Shown piece by piece: positions 12,361 to 22,277 of a DNA stretch of 64,000 nt (the first letter of the stretch is position 1; each line of letters begins with the position of its first letter). The notes beneath the pieces were generated by a model. The model saw nothing but the letters and a program-made list of their open reading frames with translations. It did no database searches and was not told the origin of the DNA. A program made the position numbers and the translations under genes. This DNA is from Puccinia triticina (taxonomy: Eukaryota; Basidiomycota; Pucciniomycetes; Pucciniales; Pucciniaceae), in the NCBI RefSeq assembly GCF_026914185.1, contig NC_070565.1, positions 6,944,001 to 7,008,000 of the forward strand, given 5' to 3'.

Positions 12361-12810
12361 GAATGTTTTTCTCCCTAGCAAAAGTATTATATTTAAAATT
12401 GAAATTTTTCTCTTTGGGTTATTCTTGAACAACACATTTTCTCTATGTTGAAGTCATTCAGAACATTAAAAACTCACTTCTCAAGCAAGGTTGAGGACAA
12501 CCTGTTTAAGTTGGGGGAGGGGTGTTGGTGTATATATTTCAGGCTAATAATCAAAAGATAAAAAGAGACTAGCCTACTGTACAAGAGATAAAAAGAAAAG
12601 AATAATACATTTTTTAGTTTTACCTCATATAAGTTTTATTTATTTATTTTTTTTTTTCTATTATCTATCGATTTTTTTTGGTTTTGTGACGATTTTACCC
12701 CAGGAAACACGCAGCATAGGCGACTAAAAGAAAAAGCAAAGCAAAAATAATTAGTATAAAAATAATAATGCATAAAAAAAAAAAAAAGAAAGATAGAAAC
12801 TCACTTTTGG
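12361..12810. other. Spacer with two internal polypurine tracts
   Basis: AAGTTGGGGGAG occurs at 12341-12352 (at the very end of pol) and again at 12510-12523 (AAGTTGGGGGAGGG), preceded by TTGAGGACAACC. The third copy is the LTR-proximal tract at 15462-15472. The rest is A/T-rich, with no gene. C, X and, weakly, A have the same arrangement between pol and the antisense gene. Confidence 0.6.
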
Positions 12811-14107
12811 TCAATTGGCTTGACGAACAAGATGGTCGGTGGTCAGATATCGATGGGCCCAGGCCTGAAAAAGGTCGATACGTTCCATGTGGTCGAATCC
12901 ATTCGGAGAAGGGTTGCGGTTAGAGAACGCAACAAAGTCCTCGACCATTCCGACATAGAAATGAAAAAGGATAGCTGGTTCAACCGTGGCGGGAGTCGTT
13001 GGGACAATACCGTGTCGGCGGGTAAGAAGCGCTTCGATTTGATGAGGGCGAAGGAAGGGAAATTCCGTTATACCATAATCACCGCGAACAGACGGCGAAG
13101 GGATGCGCGGGAAGCCCTCAATGGGTTCATTATCGTGGTCAGAAAGTTCATCGATTTCGGATCTGGGATGGGCCGGCTCGTTCTCAGTAGAAGCCAACTC
13201 ATCCACCTCGATAGCCTGCTGAGTTTTGGGCTGCAATGGAAGGCCGCGAGGACGAACTGTCCAAGCGGGTAGCGGTGTCCAGGAGTCTTCAAGAGCAACT
13301 CGGTTGGACGATAAGACCTATGGGCTCTTGGATGGAAGATGGGCGAGTCAGGGTTAGGCAAGCGATCTGGGGTTCGAGGGCAGTAGACCGGCGATCCGGC
13401 AACAGGATTAATACCCTCAGGCGGGCTAGAAGTTGGATACGGTGTTGGAGTTCTGAATCGGGGGTGAAGCCCAACCAAACCGGGAGGGATTGCCGGGGCT
13501 GCGACCTCAGCTGCAGAGGAAGTCGAGCCAAGGAGAGTTTGGACGTTCGGAGGGGCCCGATCACTGTTATTAGAACCCAAGAACTACACAAGATAGGGTC
13601 AGATGGCAGTATGGGCAAAGATGACTAAAGAAAATACCTTACCGTCTCTAAAGTCTGCATGGTTGCATCGCCAACAATGAACGGTCGAAGAGCCACCGGG
13701 GACTCAAGACAGATGTCAGACATCATCAGCGAGTTTGAGAGATAGTCACGCTGGTCCTGGGTCCAGTTTATGTGATCAAGTGAAGAATGGGTTGGCGGCT
13801 CAGCAGGCGCATCAGCACGAGGCGTCTGGCGAACACAACAATCAGTTTCCCTTGAAATAATAAAACATCAGAGATACAGGGAAAGAAAACCTACCTTGGG
13901 GAATGGCTGCCCAAGAGGGTGGTGGTTTAAGAGGTTTCGATCGAAACCCATGGTATCAAGGACCGAGGAATTCATCTACAGAAGAGAGCATCGTTAGCAA
14001 GGATGAAAGTTGAATCTGAAGAAGGGAGGACGCACCTGTTTTGCAGCAGAACTCACACGAGGACGTAAATAATAAGGGTGTGAAGGTTGGATAGAGGAGG
14101 TAGTCAT
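12811..14107 (-). CDS. Element B antisense spliced gene (unknown function)
   Basis: This gene lies opposite to pol, between pol and the 3' LTR. Reading the minus strand, the exons are 14107-14036, 13975-13895, 13825-13643 and 13583-12811. The introns of 60, 69 and 59 nt are GT-AG and all phase 0. An in-frame ATG at 14257 could extend exon 1. The last exon shows one frame change between about 13330 and 13240, by mutation or an unseen intron. Its Pro/Ser/acidic linker leads to a C-terminal domain, P-H-Q-I-E-A-L-L then D-L-F-Q-A-W, that resembles those in C and X. I recognise no known family. Splice sites were read by eye, and expression is inferred. Confidence 0.7.
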
Positions 14108-14257
14108 AACAGGGTCGATGGGGATTGAAGGAACTAATGCAAAAGGGTGGTTGGACGCTGAGGAGATGATGGGGAGGAAACCTGAATCAACGGAGAGAAG
14201 GCTTGTTTTATACCCTTCAGAGAGCCTATCAGCCTTGCCCGTATGGCCGGACATCAC

Positions 14258-15473
14258 CAGGAATCAGGATGCGAGTAGACGACTTACCTGGCTGCCTGGC
14301 GACAACAAAGGCTTGAGGGCCCTGCCTCATTATTCGGATCCTTTGATCACGGCTCGGCGGGCGATGGCCAAGGTAATATAACCAAACGCACCCGTCATGA
14401 AGCCGGTCATGACCCGGACGTCCCAACCGGAGCATAACGTACTGAGTAAAGGATGAAAGGGCTTCAGCTGGAAGACAATGCAGCTGAAGCAATATAAACT
14501 TAATATAAACAAATAACATTACATACCTTATGGGCTCAGCTTTGGCTGTCCGGAAGAACGAAGCGGGGATCGAATTCCTGCAGCTCAAGGCCGCAGAAGC
14601 AAGCTCGAGTTCAATCCTGAAGGCTGGTGACGGCGGCAGGAGGCGGCGAAATCGACGGATTGGCTCTGAGGCACTGAGTGCGCCTCAAAGGAATCCGCCC
14701 CGGGAGACGGAGGAGGTGGTCGGCGAAGTTGGCTTGTGAGTTGTTTGGAGGTCGTTTGGATCGAGAAGACGCCGGAAGGTCGCGAAGTTTGGTCCCATGC
14801 AGCTCGAGACTGCAGAAGCGAGCTCGAATTCGTTCCTGAGGCTAGCGGTGGTGGAGGCAAAGACAGCTTGATGAATCGTGGGCAACGAACTATGTGTCGG
14901 GAGGATTATCTATGATCCGAGTCGGACCCCAGGTATGGTCGGAGCCAAACACGATCGGCCGGCATTGCAGACGGGGGGATCAGACAGACTGGACGGGTAG
15001 CGCGCGCCCCCGATCACTACTCGACAACAGAACGGGCGGGCGCGATCAACACAGAGCACCCGGGCCCATGGCCCGTTTACTCAGGAACAGCGTACGGGTC
15101 CCCAATCAATACTCGTTGATCCGGGCTCGCGGCTTCAAGCGCGCGCACTCTGGAGCTCTAGCGCGGCAACTACGTACAACGGCGACACGAAGTCACATGC
15201 TGCGGCGCTGCGCAACTGCGCAGCTGCGGACTGCGCGCAGCACTTTGACTCCCAGACATGAAAAATTTTCCAGCTCACAAAGCACCTCAAAAATCACAAA
15301 ATCCAATTTTTGTGCAAACTTCACTCCATGGTACTCCAGCGACAAAAGAAAGCCAATATTCCAGAATTCTGGAATGACAGCTGTGCAAACTCAACTTTCA
15401 AGCTTTCAAAAATCTAAACGGGGCACTTTTTCACGGCAAATTGTCTGGGGACAGACAATAAGTTGGGGGAGAA
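14258..15473. other. GC-rich region upstream of the antisense gene, ending in the polypurine tract
   Basis: The stretch from about 14890 to 15250 is rich in CG and GCGC compared with the A/T-rich surroundings. A similar GC-rich block lies at the matching place in element C (about 19560-19860), so it may hold the antisense promoter (inference). A block of about 50 bases near 14577 (CTGCAGCTCAAGGC) recurs in diverged form near 14799. An open frame at 14894-15523 runs into the LTR and has no recognisable similarity, so I do not call it a gene. The region ends with AAGTTGGGGGAGAA directly before the LTR. Confidence 0.5.
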
Positions 15474-16148
15474 TGTGGTATACAAAATGGGAAAAATCAA
15501 AAGTTTTTCTCTCATTTGCGTAATTAGTCATAGAATGCCTCATGGTACGACCATATGGACCCCAGAAATGGAATCTACGGCCAAATTACCCCCTAGTCTC
15601 CACTGAAAGTGTAACTGTAGCCCCACTGCACTGGAAGTTAGACCCTCCGCACAACCTGTAGCACCCTGTTGACCCCTGTCACGCACCTCAAGCCACCTTT
15701 CCCTACTCCATGGTATCTCCACTGCATATATTATTTTGCCTTTGTTTTCTAGCTGCATGACATCATCCAGCACTGCCACTGCAGTCTGTGCCATTGTTCT
15801 CCGCATTCTAGAACTTTCACCTCCACTTTTGTTTGGTTTTATTGCATCACATGCCATTGTTCCCTGCATCATGCATGCACCCCTCGCATAAATTGTACAC
15901 AGAGCAGGCCAGCTAAAATCCCTCACTGGGGCTGCCCTGGAGCTAAAATCCCTCACATTTGTCTATATAAGGGGCTCTCTCCCCCTCATTTTGTAGCTCC
16001 TCAGTTTATTACTCATTAGTGATTCACTCACCACCTTGTACTCTCAACACTTACAACTATACTCATAACAACCCTTATATATCAATAACAAATCTTTATA
16101 AAGTGTATCGAATAAACTCATCTTGAGCATTCACTCCTATCACCTAAT

Positions 16149-16182
<34 letters not shown>

Positions 16183-16272
16183 AGCTGGTAGTATAGAAGG
16201 GCAGAGCTTGCAACTCCTTCATCCCCTTCTCCATTCAGCAAAAGGGTTTCACAACCGCTTTTGAGTCTTACA
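15474..16272 (+). repeat. 3' LTR of element B
   Basis: It is 799 bp and nearly identical to 3956-4754. It follows the polypurine tract and is followed by GCGG and the continuing RT frame of element A. Confidence 0.93.
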
Positions 16273-17431
16273 GCGGCAAAATATAAATCAACGTCAAAAA
16301 AAATCAAGCCAGTAAATCAGTTCATGCCGCAAAACATCAACTCACCCTTATGTAGTCCTCCTTTATCTAGAGATCCTTATGGAACCCCTTTAACTGCTCA
16401 CCCGCCTAATTTTACCCCTACTTGGAAAATCACAGAAGACCGCCTTAAAGTCATCAATTTTGGTCCACCCGGGTGGCTCAAACCTGAGGAACTTAAATTA
16501 TTCAAACATATCATTGTAATGCGGCAGGGAGGACTTGCTTTTCGGGAGGAAGAGAGAGGTCTTCTCAAACACACTTACGGAAAACCCTACATCATTCCCG
16601 TCATCGCCCACAAACCTTGGCAGCAGCGACCTATTCCGATTCCTGCCACAATCAAAGATCAATTCATAGAGTTAGTACGGGAGCGCATTCAAACGGGTCT
16701 TTACAAACAGTCTTATTCCTCTTACTCTAGCCCGGTCTTTTGCGTCAAAAAACAAGATGGAAGGCTCAGGATTGTCCACGACTTACAAAAACTTAATAAA
16801 GTAACCATTAAAGACTCTGGAATACCGCCTTCACCGGAAGAATTAATTGAATCTTTTACTGGGAGAGCTTGCTACGGTCTGGGAGATATAATGGGAGGCT
16901 ACGATGAAAGAGAGTTATCATTAGGATCTAGGCCTTTAACTACCTTTGAAACTCCTCTGGGACGATTTCAACTTACCAGATTACCACAGGGAGCAACCAA
17001 TTCTGTCGCCGTATACCAGGTGCAAATGATGTGGATTCTCCAAGATGAAAATCCTCAAAATGTTGGTATTTTTATTGATGATGGCTGTATAAAAGGTCCT
17101 GTTTCAGATTACAATCAAGAAACTTTGGCAGAAAACCCTGGCATCAGGAAATTTATCTGGGAGTACGCTGTCACTCTGGAGCAGATCTTATTTAGAATAG
17201 AGGAAGCAGGAATCACAATTATTTCCGGAAAGAAGTTTGCCTGCTGCGTCCCCGCGTTGGATCTTGTGGGTCATGTTGTGTGCAAGGAGGGCAGAAAATT
17301 TTTGAAAAAGCAGCTGAATAAAATTGAAACATGGCCGGTACTAAAAAATGCAACGGAACTTTGAGATTTTCTAGGAGTCTGTGTCTACGTCAGGATGTTT
17401 ATTAAAGGACTTTCAGAGCTTGCCGCACCGC
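16273..17431 (+). pseudogene. Element A: reverse transcriptase fragment
   Basis: This is the RT domain of the older Ty3 element, clearly homologous to B and C. It has the K-Y-K motif at the start, S-S-Y-S-S-P-V-F, G-D-I-M-G-G-Y-D and the catalytic F-I-D-D near 17071-17082. A TGA at 17362-17364 replaces Arg (CGA) in the T-E-L-R motif, again a C-to-T change in TCG context. The frame resumes to 17431, where a solo LTR with a CCGC duplication interrupts L-A-A-P-L. Confidence 0.88.
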
Positions 17432-18155
17432 TGTGGAACTCCTACTGTGCCAGGCGGTAGGCAGAGCGTTGAGGGTATGGGTGCTGTTGAGGCTGCCCTC
17501 GAGGTGGTCCGGCAAATGAGATGTGGATCAAAAAGTGATAGCGTTGGGGGGGGGGGGGGATTTTTGAGAGACGACGGGGATGGAATAACGTCGGTGGTGG
17601 TTGGTTTGTTGGGGATCAGATGATGATGATGGATCAGGATCAGGAATAAAGAATCAGGAATAGTGCTGGGGATACTGCCAGCGGATCAGAAAAGGGTGAT
17701 GGAATTACTCTTGGATCAGAGCAAGTCCCATGCCGTCCCATCCTCCAAGTTCAAACTCGAACTTGGACTCTGGGGAGTGACATTTCACAGGACATGTCAT
17801 CACATCCCTAACTACAAAACAAAAACACCAGGAAACAAAACAAAACAAAACCCAACAAACAACAAGCAGAAGAAAAGAATAAAAAAAGCTTAAAGAGGAA
17901 ACCAAACAGGATAAAGTGAAAAAATAAAACATCATAATAAACCCACATAGTACATGTGTTAGGACCAAGAAACAGGAAGAGGACTAAATAATAATGAAAA
18001 GAAAAGGGATGGGGATAGAAATCTAGAGAATGAATCTTGAGGATCTTGAAGAGCTTAAAATGGCTGATCTTGAGGGGTGGAATCTTGAAGTTGATGATCT
18101 TGATGACTTGTTGATTTGGACAGTCTTGAGGCTCTGTACCAATTTGAACACCACA
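17432..18155 (-). repeat. Solo LTR of the E family
   Basis: This 724-bp reverse-oriented LTR has the 4-bp duplication CCGC (17428-17431, 18156-18159). It belongs to the same family as the LTRs of element E (40214-41924, 58861-59582) and contains a 13-base G run near 17547. This copy begins TGTGG on the plus strand, where both E LTRs begin TATGG. Confidence 0.9.
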
Positions 18156-18306
18156 CCGCTTAGAAAATGAACCAGAAAAGATGCGGAATGGAACTGGATA
18201 AAGGAGTGCCAGGATGCGTTTGATCTTTTGAAACGGATTGTAGGACAAGATATAACTTTAAAAAAATTGGACTACTCCGAAGGAGCGGGAAAAATTAAAT
18301 TAGCGG
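18156..18306 (+). pseudogene. Element A: RT to RNase H fragment
   Basis: This short stretch continues A's pol (R-K-D-A-E-W-N-W, then D-A-F-D-L-L-K and L-K-K-L-D-Y-S-E). There is a TGA near 18172. It ends at the GCGG target site of element C and continues in frame at 35734 (A-V-D-S-S-Y). Confidence 0.85.
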
Positions 18307-19340
18307 TGTAAGACTCAAAAGGTGTCGTGAGACCCTTTTGCTGAATGGCGAAAGGTATGGGTGAGGTGCAAGCTCTGCCTTTCTGTATATCAGAAAACAA
18401 GACCACCAAGGTAAGCTTGGCAATTTATTTTGTGATAGGATATGTTCGAAGATGAGATATATAAGAGGATTGTTGTCGATGTCCAAGGTTGATGGGGTTA
18501 CTGATGTATGTGATAGGTGACGGCGACTTGATGTCTCGAGTGGGGCTTGAACCTAGGTCCTTGGCCTGGGGGTATATAAGTTCAGAAAGGGAGGAGTGAT
18601 GAGGGTGAGAGGGAGCTAAGCTCAACCAGGAGTGGAACCGGGGACTGGTTACTGGTGAAAGGTGTGTGACTGAGCGGTGATATGAATTTCAAATAAAGTG
18701 TGAAAGGTATGTGAAACTGAGTGGTGATGTGAGCTGATAACTGTGATATGGATAGATAATATGAGTGATAAGTGAGTAGAGAATATAGACCGCTGGATGG
18801 CATGAGGAGGGAACAACTGGCAGGCAGAGGCCTCCTTGTATAGACAATGATGAGGGAATTTAGCTCCAGGGGAGCAGCTATGAGGGAATTTGGCTGGTGA
18901 GAAAGTACAACTGAGGGAATTTAGCTAGACTATCTACAATGCGTCCCTTTGATATGCAAACAGGATCATATATATTCATACAAGGATTTTCCAAGATCAA
19001 AGATATGCAAATGGGAAACAAACATATGCAAGGAAAAATAGGAGGTGACGACTGATAAAAGGAAGGAAGAAAAGTAATTCATGTGCCGTATGCATTATGC
19101 CAAGTACGGTAGCCAAGAGTTGAGTCTGTGTGTGAACCCATTCGGACTGGTGCGTGAAAGGGGTGATTTGCGTATCTTCTGATCCGGTAGAGATATGAGA
19201 GTGGTTTCAGTGGGTGACTAGGGGTTATTTTGGTCCTAGATTCCATTTCTGATGTCCATTTGGCCGTATCTGGAGGCGTTTTGTGAGTACACATAAAAGT
19301 TTGAATTTTTCCTCCTACAAACACAGGAATAATGACCACA
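18307..19340 (-). repeat. 3' LTR of element C
   Basis: It is 1034 bp, TGTAAGACTC to GACCACA on the plus strand. Three AGCTAAATTCCCTCA-like motifs lie beside the TATA region near 18838-18920. An AATAAA-type signal and the hairpin CCAAG-CTTAC-CTTGG lie near 18411-18431. The polypurine tract (complement TCCTCCCCCAACTT at 19341) abuts it. Confidence 0.93.
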
Positions 19341-20224
19341 TCCTCCCCCAACTTATTGACTGTCCCCAGTCAATTATGACTTATAACTGTGTTTGTTTTG
19401 AGGTTGAGGCTTGATTTGGCTTGAGAGTGTATTCTTGAGTTTATGGTTTTTGTATAGGTATTTTGTGTTTTGCGGAGAGTGAGACTTGAATTTTTGGGTT
19501 GAGGCGGAGGCGTGAACAGGCGCCCTGTTTGTTGGCTGAATTTATTTCTATTCTGAGGTTGGGGTCGAAACCGCGCGCTTGTGGTGTCTGATTTTGTTGG
19601 GTTTGGTGGGAATGGAACCCAGGTTATAGGTGGTTGGTTGTGGTTATGTCCCTTGGGTTTTGAACCGTGGTCCTGCGGTGTCCAAGCTGCTTGTCGCGGT
19701 TCCTGCACAGTCCGCAGTGCGCGCTGGTTGCCGCTATGCTCGCTCGCGCGCCTCGGGTGTCGAGTAGTCATCGGGGGTACTTGGTTTGCGTGATTTGTCA
19801 CGCGGGCCTCGCTGCTGCGCCCGCAGTCGCGCTCTGCGCGTTCTGGTGACGTGTGCGTTTCTCCGATTCGGAGTACGAGTCCGTGACAGCCTCTTTAGGC
19901 TTGTGATATCTTTTCAGCTCGTTCGATCCCGGCTTTGAGCAGCTTCCCCCTCATCCGTCATCCCCACTTCTACGACCCACTCCTCATTCTGGCCGCGGTG
20001 GTGCTCAATCTTTAGGTAAGTCGTCTCCTGTTCGCGTCCTTCTCATTTCTCCTTAATCAGAGCATCCTTTCCGAAGATTCACCATCACTAGTGCTTTCTA
20101 GCTCGTTTACGAGAGAGAACTAATTGCTTGTTCCCTTTTCATATTCACCCTAGTCGTGCATTCAAACAAGAGACTCGACCGTATGCATATCGCATTCGAA
20201 TGAACTCTGACCGGAATCCTTGTT
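19341..20224. other. Element C: GC-rich region upstream of the antisense gene
   Basis: After the polypurine tract complement there is a G/T-rich stretch. From about 19560 to 19860 it is CpG-rich, with many GCGCGC runs, which matches in position the GC-rich block of element B. A CT-rich stretch with candidate start sites lies before 20225. I see no open frame with recognisable similarity. It probably holds the promoter and 5' leader of the gene that starts at 20225 or 20423 (inference). Confidence 0.45.
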
Positions 20225-20422
20225 ATGTCTAACGGAACCGCTTCGAAATTGACTCCTATTCTCTCCTTGTCACGGGGGTCAATGGGGTCCCTGTGCAAGG
20301 AGAGTATCGTCCACTTCAAAGCCAATCCTCAAGAGATAAAAGCGATCCGTTTTCTGCTCTACCGTTCCGTCTTCAGTCTGCACACCCAGGATTCCCTTAT
20401 TGATAGCTGTCTTCAGATCTTT

Positions 20423-21624
20423 ATGCCTTCCACTCGCCGTCGTTCTCAACGTGTCTCTGCTGAGGCTCCCCCCTTTGTGGTAGATTTTGATTGTGGTTAT
20501 GGCCTATGAGTTCTGTGCCACGATTCTGATTGTGATCCGTTCTTTGCTTGTTCCCCAGCCGACTCGTAATGCTCGTACTTCTCCTCCGACCGATAACGTA
20601 CATAACTTTGCTTGTCCTTCTCCTCCATCTGATCCTCCTCCTTACTTATGTTATCGTTTTCCTTTTTTTGTTTAGTCTGAGTCTGGGACCTTTGTGTCTT
20701 CGAACCGTCTCGCAATCAATACCACAGTTACTTTTGGAGCGGTTGGGGAGCCTGTTCCTAGCCAGAAGACCTCCAACGAATCGGTACGTTCGCCCGTTTC
20801 CCTTCTTCCTTTGTTTCCTTGTTTCTAACTTCTTTGTTTGTCGTTTTCCAGGACATGGATGTTGATCCTGCCGCTGGTCCCCGCCATGCTGATGTGGTGC
20901 TCAACGCGGTTCGTTTTCAACCTTCTCTTTCTTTTCCTTGGATGATACTGATCTTTGTCATTGTCCCCAGGTCGATCGAGTTCAGGACGGGATCAATTTT
21001 TACCCCATCTGCGGTGATTGGTCCCCGGCCTGGGTTAGCGACTCGTCCATACAAGCTCCTCCTGGCTTGGCCAGCCCGGTCTATCCGCCGATATCCGATT
21101 CCTCCACCAGCTCCAGTGTTACTTCCACCTCGCCCGCCAGTTCTCCAGCTCCCGGAGCGACTGCGGCGGCTCCGATTGTTGTCGATTCCTCTACGGAGGG
21201 GACTTTAGTTGATGCTGTCATGAATGACCCGCCTCCTTATGTGGCTGACCGTGCCGATCCTGCTGAAGCTCTCCCTCGTCCGAATTCACCCATCGAGTTT
21301 GGTCCAGTCACTGATTGGGCCACTGAAGGTCCGCCACCTGCTCCGCCGGCTGTTTCTACTCGTCTGATTAATCTTGACCTTCCCCAAATTCGCCGTACCC
21401 TCGTGGGTGACCATACTGTTCCGTTCGGTACCCAAGTCTACCAGGAAGAAGACTTGCTCGTCATTTTCAACCATATCGCCGACGACTTCATCCTCCACTG
21501 CAACCGATATCCAGCGTCCACCCTCGGCGAGCTTGATTCTCGTATTACTTTGTTTCAGAACTTCCAATGGGCGTTCACCGCCAATCGAGCGGTGTTCCTT
21601 ACCACCCACGCCGGCTACTTCTAG
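20423..21624 (+). CDS. Element C antisense spliced gene (unknown function)
   Basis: This gene is on the strand opposite to C's gag-pol. Its exons are 20423-20479, 20559-20597, 20676-20783, 20852-20908 and 20971-21624. Introns of 79, 78, 68 and 62 nt start GTAG, GTAC, GTAC and GTTC and end in AG after pyrimidine-rich tracts. All four are phase 0, and joining them gives an open frame of 304 residues. An in-frame ATG at 20225 would give 370. It has a basic start (S-T-R-R-R-S-Q-R), a Pro/Ser-rich middle and a C-terminal domain (L-P-Q-I, D-D-F-I-L-H-C-N-R-Y-P, R-I-T-L-F-Q-N-F) shared with B and X. It has no recognised family. The last exon is followed by another GTATGT...TTTTAG stretch after the stop. 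Confidence 0.75.
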
Positions 21625-22277
21625 GTATGTCCCTTTTTCTTTGTTTCCTGACTCGAGTACTGACTGTTTCTTCTTCTTTTTGCTTTTAGACCCGGCTTTG
21701 ATATTGGCGGCCAAAAAATGTGTCGACCTCTGAAAATGAATCCCTTCTCCGTTCCGCCTGATTCCTTCTTCTTGAGAAACTTGCAACGCCTAAAAAAACC
21801 CTTCTTGTCCTCCTGTCCTGCTTGTTATACTGTTGACCTGATTGTACCGTTGAAGACTTTAAGTCCCTGCTTCCTGTGTTTGCTCCAAGATATCCCGAGT
21901 AACGATCCTATGTTTGTTTGTCTGAAGACTGCGAGTAAGAAATTGAGTCTGATTTTTCTACTTTTTACTTTTTAAGAGTGGGGATAAAGTAAGACTTCAA
22001 AAATTTGAAAAAAACTGAGACTTTGATGAGACTTTGAGACTGATAAGAAAGAACCCCCTCCCCCAACTTCGATGGTTGTCCTCAACCAATTTGAGAATGA
22101 TACTGTTACATGGTAAAAGATCCTCCCCCAACTTGAATGAAATGAGTTTAACTTTTTTTTTTTTTTTTTTTTTTTTTATTCTTTTGTTTCTCTTTTCTTT
22201 TTATATTGTTTTCTATTCTTTTTACTTTTTTATTTATGTTTTACCTTCTTGATACTGTTACAACAAAGAAATGTGAT
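21625..22277. other. Spacer with polypurine tract copies and poly-T
   Basis: The complements of AAGTTGGGGGAG lie near 22061-22074 (followed by GGTTGTCCTCAA) and at 22122-22134, matching the paired tracts of B and X. A T run of about 30 bases lies near 22147-22178. A possible 3' untranslated region and intron of the antisense gene lie at 21625-21690. No other gene is seen. Confidence 0.55.

Larger units (their letters stand above)
3956..16272 (+). mobile_element. Complete Ty3/gypsy element B
   Basis: The order is 5' LTR 3956-4754, leader, gag, protease, RT, RNase H and integrase ending 12360, spacer, antisense gene 14107-12811, polypurine tract, 3' LTR 15474-16272. Both LTRs are 799 bp, begin TGTGG and end CTTACA. 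I counted about four mismatches between them by eye, so insertion is fairly recent. The flanks GTGG (left) and GCGG (right) are a 4-bp target duplication with one difference. Gag is interrupted by a solo LTR, and integrase has one nonsense codon, so this copy is not autonomous now. Confidence 0.93.

Noticed and set aside
14894..15523. A 209-codon plus-strand frame before B's 3' LTR
   Set aside because: It crosses the polypurine tract and the LTR boundary, is Arg/Ser-rich from GC-rich DNA and has no counterpart in C.
21286..21786. A 166-codon minus-strand frame opposite the C antisense gene
   Set aside because: It is the shadow of the exon at 20971-21624, which is supported by introns and by homologues in B and X.
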